Assembly (NCBI GenBank): GCA_009746045.1
Contig: RPFO01001237.1
Span: forward strand, 1-64,000
DNA: 64,000 nt
Direction: 5' to 3'
DNA from: Mesostigma viride
Taxonomy: Eukaryota > Streptophyta > Mesostigmatophyceae > Mesostigmatales > Mesostigmataceae
The notes under the pieces were generated by a model. That model was given only the letters and a program-made list of their open reading frames with translations. It did no database searches and was not told the DNA's origin. Every line of letters starts with the position of its first letter. Position 1 is the stretch's first letter. This document shows positions 47,750 to 55,719 of this stretch, piece by piece. The position numbers and the translations under genes are program-made.

Positions 47750-49600
47750 GCCCAACAAGGGGTGAAGAAAGCAGAAATCTCGTAAAAATTCCACACTGTG
47801 ACCGAACACCCGTGGCATGCAGCACACCAGGACACTGGGGGGCTGCCCCTTTAGCAAGCAATGAGAAGCCGCAAGCGCGGCAGACGACGCGATTATTCAC
47901 ACCAGCACACAGGGGGGGTGTCAAATTGTGAGCAAGCTTCTGAGGCAGGGCAAACATGGGGGGCACTACTCTCTTCAGCAAGCAATGAAAAGCCGCAAGC
48001 GCGGCGGACGACGCGATTATTCACACCAGCACACAGGGGTGGCTGTCAAATTGTGAGCAAGCTTTTGAGGGAGGGCAAACATGGGGGTCACTGGACTGCT
48101 CACAGGCAGCTTTTGCATGCAGGGTGGGCCGCGAGCGCGGCAAAGAACGGATCATGCAAAACTCACCCATCTTAGCAGCCAGGGCACTTGGCACAGGTGC
48201 CTGTGCATTCTTGGGTGCCTTGTGAACTTTCCTCTTCTTCCCACTGCACACATGGCAAAAAGAGTGACAGGAGAGGATGCATGGCTGTCTTTCATCAGCA
48301 GTCGCGGCGGAATGCCATACATGCAGCTCTGGGCAAACACCTGGCCATCCATGCAAAAGAAACCCCATTCATTAAGCGATCCGGGAAGAAACGCGATTCG
48401 TGCCGCGTAATTCGACGCATTTGCACTCACCCGGCTGCAACGTAAGCCGACATCGTAAAGCCGGCAGGAATCACTCAAAGCAATTAACAATTTTCAGAGT
48501 GGCCCCTGCTTATCAGCCCTGGGCACTCTCAATGCTGCGGTTCTTGGCCGCTTGCACCTCCTTCTGGCCCTCTTGGCATTATTATGAAGTGTCTTGTTGG
48601 GTTGTCATGCAAGCAAACAACCTCCTGCTAATTTGGGACTCACGCGCCAGACGCGGGAAAAATCTGGTTGGACCGGCGGAGGTCAGAATCAGCCACACTT
48701 GGGGTACTGGGGCAGTACCGGCGGTATACTCGGTGCACCTGACAGTACCGGCGGTAAACAAGGGGCAGTACCACATATACTGCACTGGATTCGTACTAGC
48801 AGCCAATTTCGCGTTTCCAGCCGTACACGCGCTCGGTCGACGGTGGACGCGGCAGACGCGCGCCAACCATGGGCATGCATGCATGCTGCAGTTACCAGAT
48901 TGCCGCCGGGTCTACCGGGAGGGGGGAAAAGGACAAAGCACAACAAATACCCTAAGTTGTGGAAATGGTGGGTGCCTCTTGAGACTGTGTGTGTGTGTGT
49001 GTTCAGGCTTTTAATGACTATTTGTGACAGGATTTTCGCCGGTTGTGTTATCTCACTTGTTTATTGCAATCTTGAATTACTGCCCAGGAATTGCGCGGAA
49101 CAGCGGCAACAAATTAGCGAGTGCAGCGGAATTCGTCTTTCTTTGCCGGATTTGCCGCAACGACGCCGCGAACGCGGCAGGGAAATATCGAAACCGTCAG
49201 AAGCCCGGCGGACGATAAATGGTTAGCTGGGATAAAATGGGTAGCTATGACCCTCTAAACATCTTCCAGGCCAGGAAGAGGGGGGCCTGGGCCAGGGTCA
49301 TGGTACAGACCTTCCTGGACCTGGCCATCAGCAATGTCTGGAATTTTTCCAGCTCCTCATGGAACCAGCTCACACTGGGGGAGCTCCTGGTGGCCTTCAA
49401 GGCCTGCAGGTAATTTTAAAACCTCACACCGTCGTTTTACGCCGGTCGTCGCCGAATCATGGTCTGTGTCCTCCATTATATTGGTGGTGATGGGGTCTTG
49501 ATTGAATTTGTTGATTAATTGCATTGAAAATTCACATGCGTGTTCTCTGCTCTGTTCACACCCCTGCACGGTCGCGATGCAGTCTGTGGGATCCCCACAA
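47750..49600. other. Host/TE-like insertion with tandem repeat and spliced exons
   Basis: Composition and codon style change at about 47750. A 122-bp unit (AGCAAGCAATGAAAAGCCGC … GGGCAAACATGGGG) is repeated at 47851-47965 and 47973-48085. A minus-strand exon at about 48161-48247 (KKRKVHKAPKNAQAPVPSAL) ends at a good donor (G|GTGAGT). A plus-strand exon at 49225-49413 resembles a piggyBac-type transposase. Clear TIRs were not found. The left flank breaks a viral gene; the right flank resumes with the viral gene at 49617. Confidence 0.5.
49225..49413 (+). mobile_element. piggyBac-like transposase exon fragment
   Basis: The exon, free of CpG, reads YDPLNIFQARKRGAWARVMV then QTFLDLAISNVWNFSSSSWN and LGELLVAFKACR. 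It is bounded by TTCCAG (acceptor) and CTGCAG|GTAATT (donor). 'R..W.R….LDLAI.N.W' is the pattern near the C-terminus of piggyBac-family (DDE_Tnp_1_7) transposases. The catalytic part was not seen nearby, so this is a fragment or a multi-exon gene partly unread. Confidence 0.45.
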
Positions 49601-49616
49601 CTATCCGGCGTGCTGT

Positions 49617-50247
49617 ATGCCGGACCCGGATATCAAGAACAGGGAGGGCACCCCCGACTCAGTGGGATGCGTTCGGGGACACCCGATACGGGGTCATCCG
49701 CAAGTCACTCCACAAGGTCTACAAGTGTCTGGAGGTCGTCCTGCAGAAGACGTCCGATGACAGGGAGGAGGCGGAGAAGGTGCAGAGGATCACCGCGCTG
49801 GTCATCGAGATGCGCAGGATCACCGCCTACTACTGGGCGGCGTGCTACCCCTGGGCCGATTTGGACACCGGCCACACCGACTACTACCGCCAGATGAGGA
49901 TGAACCTCGGGGTCGGCTCCGTCCAGCGGCACGGCAATCTCATACCCGAGCATTACACGCTGGTGTGCTGGTACTCGATGCCGACCGTCGTGGTATGGGA
50001 CAAGGCCCGGAAGGCGTATTGGGACAAGGAGGAGGAGAAGAAGGTCGCTCCCACCGGTTGGGGAGAGCCCTTGTGGGTCCAGTTGAGGGACTCGGGCAAG
50101 TGGACCGCGCCGCCGATCACCGCGGCCACTGTCTCGTGTGACCCCCTCTGGTGGTCGTGTGACCCCCACTGGGGCGCGTCGGACGCTCAGACGCCGGCGC
50201 CCAGGAAGAGGGCCAGGAGGGTGGCCAGGAGGCCCTGGCGTCCGTGA
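49617..50247 (+). pseudogene. Unknown viral protein with basic WRP tail, one frameshift
   Basis: ATG 49617 (MPDPDIKNREG) needs a frame change near 49660 to reach PPTQWDAFGDTRYGVIRKSL and VYKCLEVVLQKTSDDREEAE. Then EMRRITAYYWAACYPWADLD, LIPEHYTLVCWYSMPTVVVW and a tail DPHWGASDAQTPAPRKRARR … PWRP. The C-terminus is repeated, decayed, at 51280-51392. No family recognised; high Trp/Tyr content suggests a folded domain. Confidence 0.5.
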
Positions 50248-50357
50248 GGGACAAGTGTTTATCTCGCAGCCGATCGTAAACGTTTATTGTTTGTCATTAA
50301 AGTGTGGCTGCATGCTTGGTAATTACAAGTTATTGACTAAAAATTTCCCGTGCTTTC

Positions 50358-51185
50358 ATGATGAGAAGTCACAAGATGGAATGGACAGAGCCAACAGGAA
50401 GATCCATATACCTTAACGGGCAAGAGTATCCATTACACTTTCATATGCGACCTAATAGAAGTGGTGCCACTCACATTGTCATCCCCTTTCCCGATAAATA
50501 CCCAGACACACCCCTCCGTAACGAAACGGACACGCTGGCAGAATTGCTGGCCACCAGAGAGGATGACGGTAGCATCTATTACAACGGATTTCACGTTTAC
50601 ACTTCTCCTCACACGCGAGAGGGGGCATCCGCTCTTGATGAAGAGCGTGCGGCTACTGCTCGCATAGGTAAGGACATGTTTTTACGAGCTTCCGAGGTCA
50701 ATGCAAAACACTTGCCCGACCCGGATCGCGGTACCATTAGATTGCACGCGACGGGGGGGCGACCATCTAAGACCTTCGATTTGACCCCGGAGGAGTCGTG
50801 GAAATATATAGACAGGTTTCCGAGAACCGCTCAGAAAGTCCGAGATGCCATACGTGACGGTGACGAGACGGATGAGTGGGGGTATGCGATGGACATTCAA
50901 CACCAGGCGAGCAGAGTAAAGAACAACTCGAAACTGGTGGATGTCTACAAGGGGATGGGAATGACAGTGAAGGACGACTCTGATGGTTTAGCAGTTGAAA
51001 TGACAGGGACCCCTGCCGCTATCCGAAGTGCGTGCACGGGACACGGGTGCATGAATCAGCACTGCATTCGTAGAAGACACTGCAGCCATTGGAACCGGAA
51101 GAGCAAACGGTGGTGCATGAATCCCGTAAGGTGCGGAAACAAGTGCGCGAGGCACAGAGGGGGTCGATCAAGGATCTTCATGTAA
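50358..51185 (+). CDS. 275-aa protein with C-terminal Cys/His cluster
   Basis: ATG 50358 starts MMRSHKMEWTEPTGRSIYLN. The body (HIVIPFPDKYPDTPLRNETD, EESWKYIDRFPRTAQKVRDA) is not recognised. The C-terminus carries CTGHGCMNQHCIRRRHCSHW and KRWCMNPVRCGNKCARH, a C-x8-C-x(n)-C-x2-H cluster like the N-terminal heads of the other family. Here the cluster sits at the C-terminus, which suggests a swapped module. The frame is intact. Confidence 0.55.
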   Translation: MMRSHKMEWTEPTGRSIYLNGQEYPLHFHMRPNRSGATHIVIPFPDKYPDTPLRNETDTLAELLATREDDGSIYYNGFHVYTSPHTREGASALDEERAATARIGKDMFLRASEVNAKHLPDPDRGTIRLHATGGRPSKTFDLTPEESWKYIDRFPRTAQKVRDAIRDGDETDEWGYAMDIQHQASRVKNNSKLVDVYKGMGMTVKDDSDGLAVEMTGTPAAIRSACTGHGCMNQHCIRRRHCSHWNRKSKRWCMNPVRCGNKCARHRGGRSRIFM

Positions 51186-51279
51186 CCCCGGGAACAGTCT
51201 GGGGGGCGAGTCCGCGTCCGGCACACCCCGATTACCGCACCTGCCCAGGAGTCAATTGCCGGGGGATGGACCGCGGATC

Positions 51280-51392
51280 ACTCGTGGGGGGGCGCCTGGT
51301 GCAGTTACTGGGGCGTATCGGTCGCTAGGAAACAAGCGCCCAGGAGGAGGGCCAAGAGGGTGGTATTTGTCGCCCCCCCATGGCGTCCGTGA
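51280..51392 (+). pseudogene. Decayed paralogue of the 49617-50247 C-terminus
   Basis: The DNA reads WCSYWGVSVARKQAPRRRAK, then PPWRP and stop, matching WSCDPHWGASD…APRKRARR and PWRP of the upstream gene. Nucleotides GCGCCCAGGAGGAGGGCCAA and TGGCGTCCGTGAGG are shared. Nothing else of the gene is readable between 51190 and 51280, so this is a remnant of a duplication. 51393-51462 has no gene. Confidence 0.5.
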
Positions 51393-51462
51393 GGAGGTGT
51401 TGTCTGTTATTTAATGGTTGTTTGGGCGCGTGTCAGTGAGCACCTTTTTTTTTAATAATGGT

Positions 51463-52068
51463 TCACAAGTTTATAAGGAACACGAATGGCGTGATCGGAG
51501 ACGAGCGCGCGCTCATGTAAAAACAGATGCCGAACTTGAGCGTACCCGGAATTTCGATCACCGGGCTATAGGTCGCCCTGTGCTTCTTCGAAGGCGACGT
51601 CGCGTGTCGGTCGTACGCTTCAAACGTTTTTTCAGCCCACTCTCGGAAATTGCCCCCCTCGCACTCAATGTTTGCGGGGTCCATGAGCAAATGCACCCAG
51701 CTGCACTTCGGCTCGCTTTCAACCAACAGATGCAGCATTCCCTGCTCGTCCACCCAGTATCTCGCTTTCTCGCCAGACGGCGACCCGGTCTCCAAGAGAC
51801 CCTTGATTGTAGCGCCACGGAACAGCGGGTCAATATCCTTTTTCATCCTTTCGCGACTGGCTTTGTGGAGATCGTACCCGTCCACCCTGTTTCCTCTCTT
51901 ATACATGTCGTACTTAAGGATATCCCTCGCATCATCCGATCGCTTGCGGTATCGTCTTAACTCCCCGCTTAATCGCGACGAAGCGCGCCGAACCGAGCTG
52001 ATCGCGCCACCCGATTTCCTACGCGCGCATCGTATTCCGGAAGAGAAGTAAGCGACTATACTTTTCAT
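51463..52068 (-). CDS. 201-aa unknown protein
   Basis: ATG 52068 starts MKSIVAYFSSGIRCARRKSG. The N-terminal 80 residues are Arg/Ser-rich (AISSVRRASSRLSGELRRYR). The rest seems globular (RYWVDEQGMLHLLVESEPKC, WVHLLMDPANIECEGGNFRE, TYSPVIEIPGTLKFGICFYM). TATACT lies 2 bp from the start, matching the motif near several other starts. No family recognised. Confidence 0.5.
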   Translation of the reverse strand: MKSIVAYFSSGIRCARRKSGGAISSVRRASSRLSGELRRYRKRSDDARDILKYDMYKRGNRVDGYDLHKASRERMKKDIDPLFRGATIKGLLETGSPSGEKARYWVDEQGMLHLLVESEPKCSWVHLLMDPANIECEGGNFREWAEKTFEAYDRHATSPSKKHRATYSPVIEIPGTLKFGICFYMSARSSPITPFVFLINL

Positions 52069-52850
52069 CTATACTGACCATATCTCATATTTTTTGTTGG
52101 GTGGGGAAGTGAATGCCATGCCGTCACGGTATAGCAGTAAGCGGGGAAATAAATCCCTCGAACGCGGTCCACCCGCCCCCCTTCCCGGTGCCGGTCACCC
52201 CGCGAGAAACCCGACCCGCGCGTCATCGCCGGACCGAACTGCGTCCACCGTCGCACGCCCAAACGACCCTCTCGCGGCCCCGCGGAATAAAAGACCCTCC
52301 CAGAAGGGGTTCTCGACAGTCGAAGTGGACGCAGTTCGATGGACCCAGTTCTTTTTTTCTTTTTTTTTTTCAAGAGCATAAAAGTTATGGGGAATGAAAA
52401 GCCATCCCTTCCGTCACCCCATGATGATGACCCCATGATCATCACCCCGTGATGCATACACCCACCCGTATACCCCTTTCAAAAAAACCCTCCCCTCCAA
52501 AAAAAAATTTCAACTGCGTCCATCGAACTGCGTCCACCGTCACCCCCCTCCCGGCCCTCCCGCCCGCGAGTGAAGTCGTCACCCCCTCGCGGCCCTTTCC
52601 CGCCCCCCCACGGTGGACGGACTTCGGGACCGAGTTCCAACCGTCGACCCCCCTCCCGGCCCCGCCGCGCCCCCTCCCTCGCGCACCCGCGCCCGCGGTG
52701 GACCCAGTTCGCCCGAGCCGGTCCACCGCCACCCGGCCCGCTCGCCTATCGAGCACGGTAAATTATCTCCGCCCACCCTGACGACCGCGCCGGACCGCGA
52801 GCCGCGAGCACCGACGGCGGTGCAGAGTGTGCATTCGGGGGATGCGAGAA
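52069..52850. other. Intergenic GC-rich and homopolymer DNA
   Basis: No gene seen. The content is C-rich repeats with several copies of AACTGCGTCCACCGTC, T and A runs, and TCACCCCATGATGATGACCC-type repeats. A candidate MITE-like inverted repeat lies inside (52325-52537). Confidence 0.5.
52325..52537. repeat. MITE-like 213-bp inverted-repeat unit
   Basis: GTGGACGCAGTTCGATGGAC at 52325-52344 is a perfect reverse complement of 52518-52537. The pairing extends imperfectly through the T run (52350s) and A run (52500s). No coding capacity. Half-copies of the terminal sequence recur nearby (about 52240). Confidence 0.6.
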
Positions 52851-53063
52851 TTAGTTGGGCATAAATGCCCACTTAGTCGAGGCTTGATACGCGGTTGTCA
52901 ATAGTGCAATGGGCGACGCAAGAATTAAGTTGCCATTTATGTCAACTTAGCTAGTGCTTGTCACGAGGTTGTCAATAGGTCTCTGGGTCGTAACTAAGCA
53001 AAATGCTTAGTTGCTGTGATACCGCGGAGACGCCCTGACTAAGTCAGCAAATTGCTGACACGT
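52851..53063 (+). repeat. Array of four short hairpins upstream of the KilA-N-like gene
   Basis: Consecutive hairpins: GGGCAT/ATGCCC (52857-52870), AAGTTG/CAACTT (52926-52949), AACTAAGCA/TGCTTAGTT (52992-53012) and GTCAGCAA/TTGCTGAC (53043-53059). Each carries CTAAG or CTTAG, and GCTTG..ACG.GGTTGTCAATAG is directly repeated between the first two. The array ends 70 bp before the ATG at 53131. A regulatory or structural-RNA role is possible. Confidence 0.6.
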
Positions 53064-53130
53064 GTTAGTACGCGAGAGTGCGCGCTTACAGATCGCCAAA
53101 ACTTTTCTGGGCGTATGGTATACCACGACC

Positions 53131-54168
53131 ATGGCTCTCATCAGCAACTCTCCCTCCCTCCGCCAAGACTACTTTGGCCTCGTGCCCTTCGATGAGCTGC
53201 CACAGGATTGCAAGGAGTATGCGGATGAGTACGAGTTTCGCACGTTCAAGGGGTGCGAGTCGCTCATCCCCTTCCACAAGGAGACGGGGGAGGGCAATTT
53301 AAGCAAGCTCCTGAGGAGTGGTAGGCAACACAAGCGACTGGTGGACAGGGCGCTGGAGACAAGTGCCGTCCGGGATATCATCAGCATGCTGGAGGCGAAT
53401 GGTGTTGACTGCACCTTGCGAGAGGTAACGGGTCGCGGCCCGGTAGCTGGCCAGTATGCCCCTAAGGTGCTGGTGTTCGCAATGGCCGTACAGCGCTTCC
53501 CCTCCTTTGGCGTGGTGGCAATGAAGGTGGCGACTGAGCTGTTCGCGGGCGACTCCCTCAAGGTGGCCGAGCTGGCACTGGGCATCTACGCCCAGGACGT
53601 GGACAATGGCAAGGAGCGCGACGAGGAGATGGAGAACCGCCTGCTCGCGGTGGTCTCGGAGCACCAGGAGAGGCAGCTGGCCCTCATCCACCAGCACCAC
53701 AACCTGCAGGTGGCCCTCTTGAAGGACCTGGCGGGCAAGGTCGCTGTCTCGGAGCAGGAGCGAGCGGAGGCAGCAAAGCTTCAGAAGGAGCTGGTGCAGG
53801 CCAACAAGGAGCACGCCGCCAAGGTGGAGGACGCGCAGGCCCAGGTCACCGCCATCCACAAGGAGCTCAAGTTCCAGGCCAAGCAGCACTTCCAGGACGA
53901 GCTGGCCACCGAGCGGAAGGCCGACAAGGACAAGTTCAACCTCGAGCAGGAGAGGGACAGGTTCGAGGCCGAGGCCGCCAAGTGGAAGGCCGCCTACCAG
54001 GAGCGCAGGCAGGAGCTGCTGGACAGATACGTCGACGTGGCCAACCAGTTCATGGACGTCGGCATCAAGCGCAAGAGGGACCTGGACGACGGGGACGACC
54101 CGCGCAAAGTCGTGCAAGACGTGATCGACGAGTGCCGCGACATCCTCAAGAAGGCCATGCGATACTAG
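53131..54168 (+). CDS. KilA-N-like protein with long coiled coil
   Basis: ATG 53131 starts MALISNSPSLRQDYFGLVPF; TATAC lies 11 bp upstream. Residues about 45-150 resemble a KilA-N/Bro-like DNA-binding domain (CESLIPFHKETGEGNLSKLL, YAPKVLVFAMAVQRFPSFGV, MKVATELF). Residues about 170-320 are a long coiled coil (EEMENRLLAVVSEHQERQLA, DKFNLEQERDRFEAEAAKWK). A DILKK basic tail ends the protein. This domain order is common in giant-virus multigene families. It is the last virus-like gene before retrotransposon DNA. Confidence 0.55.
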   Translation: MALISNSPSLRQDYFGLVPFDELPQDCKEYADEYEFRTFKGCESLIPFHKETGEGNLSKLLRSGRQHKRLVDRALETSAVRDIISMLEANGVDCTLREVTGRGPVAGQYAPKVLVFAMAVQRFPSFGVVAMKVATELFAGDSLKVAELALGIYAQDVDNGKERDEEMENRLLAVVSEHQERQLALIHQHHNLQVALLKDLAGKVAVSEQERAEAAKLQKELVQANKEHAAKVEDAQAQVTAIHKELKFQAKQHFQDELATERKADKDKFNLEQERDRFEAEAAKWKAAYQERRQELLDRYVDVANQFMDVGIKRKRDLDDGDDPRKVVQDVIDECRDILKKAMRY

Positions 54169-54169
54169 T

Positions 54170-54458
54170 CGACCCTGGCCATCTGCACGCGCGCAATAAA
54201 GAGGGCAACAACGCAGGCAGAGCTCTCACTTTCCCACTTCAGGGGATGGGAACTTTTTACCTCCTAACAGCCACCCCTGAACAATAAGGCTAAGGAGAAG
54301 GAATGGGACCGGCAACAGCCGACCAGAAGAATAAAGGGCTATCCAGGGCCCTACAATAAAGCAGTATGGTGTCCTATTCAATAATCAATCAATTAACAAC
54401 ATATATCCATTGCCTATTCAATTTAAATAGCAAAACAAGCAGTAAATAGGGGGTTACC
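54170..54458. other. AT-rich junction DNA between viral gene and retrotransposon
   Basis: AATAAAG, AATAAGG and AATAATC phrases and ATCAATCAATTAACAACATA suggest polyadenylation-like and AT-rich spacer DNA. I searched it by eye for a 5' LTR matching the 59.8-60.1 kb region and found none. No gene seen. Confidence 0.45.
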
Positions 54459-54823
54459 TTGCGAAGCCGTAGCCGTGATGGCACTGCCGCACGCACGCGT
54501 GTTTACAGGCAGCCTGGTGAAGCAGGACCGTCTAACCTGTCCAACAGGGAGGACATCATCGAGCAGCTTCAGCTGGCGCAAGCCATGCTGGAAGGCGACC
54601 ACCCGCTGTCTCCCGACGAGCAGGGGAGGTTGGCCGACACCGTAAGCAGGCTGGTGGCATCGCTGAAGCCGGTCAAGCGCAGGGCGCAGGCGGAGGCATG
54701 CGCACCTCAGCCAAAATCGAGGAGGAGGGACGAGGGGGCGGATGGCGACGAGGGGGGCAACCAGGGCGGGGTAGGACACGGCACCCAGGAGTCTGCACCA
54801 ACACGGCACGAGGGCGGTGAGCG

Positions 54824-54855
<32 letters not shown>

Positions 54856-55646
54856 CGCCTGCGGGAGCGACCACAACCTCCAACATGGCCTTGAATAGGC
54901 CCAGGTTTGATCCAAAAAAGAAAGAGGATAAGCTAGTGTTCCCGGGTTTGCCAGAGGGCCATACCCAGGACGAAGCTAGGGAGTGGTTGTTTAAGTTGTC
55001 ACACGCGTATGCTAGTGATAATGTCCGTGATTGGTTTGCATCCCTACGTGCATCCACACCCATCCATCAATCTGCCAAGCCTATCCAGCAGTTGGTACAA
55101 TTGTACCAAAAGCGTGCCAGCAGCGGGGTAGACGTGGCAGAAAATGTGTTGTGGGCGCAGTTCATGGTTGACCTTAGGGCACTTGTTACCACGGGGGAGC
55201 ACTTAGAAGTACTTAAGGGCTTCCAGTGGATAGAAGCGTATAAGGTCAATAAGCGTGACTATGTGAGTGACAACAAAAAGTATGTCATGTACATAGAGGG
55301 GGATGAGGAGCTGAAGAAGCTCAATGCCAAGTACCTAGTACACCTATGGCTACAAAAGGCAGAACTGGACCCTACCACCCTGTCAGTAATCCTGGCAGGT
55401 CTGAAGGATAAGTGGGAGGACTTCAGGAAGGCAATGGCCTACGTGCAGCAATGCCTAGAGCCGTTTGCTGCTGCAGCCAAGGATGTAAAGGTGAAGCAGG
55501 TAAAGGGGGAGGAAGCCTCAGGTACGGGGCTCTCCAAGAAGCAGATGCAGTCGCTGGTGGCCCAGGTAAAGGCGGTAATGGGGGGGATAAAAACAAAAAC
55601 AACAAAAGTGGGGGAGGTGGAAACAAGGGGGGGGGAAGAACAATAA
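54459..55646 (+). CDS. Retrotransposon gag-like ORF
   Basis: The first in-frame ATG is at 54582 (MLEGDHPLSPDEQGRLADTV). A poly-Gln tract (about residues 123-140) is followed by a capsid-like helical region: DEAREWLFKLSHAYASDNVR, AENVLWAQFMVDLRALVTTG, TLSVILAGLKDKWEDFRKAM. The frame ends at 55646 in an A/G-rich stretch (GGGGGAGGTGGAAACAAGG). The zinc knuckle lies in the next frame, so a programmed or mutational frameshift links the two. Confidence 0.6.
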
Positions 55647-55719
55647 CAATAAAAACAGAAAACAAAGTGGGGGAGCTAGCAAGCCAGGGGGTGCTAAGCC
55701 AGCAGGGGGGGACAAGAGG

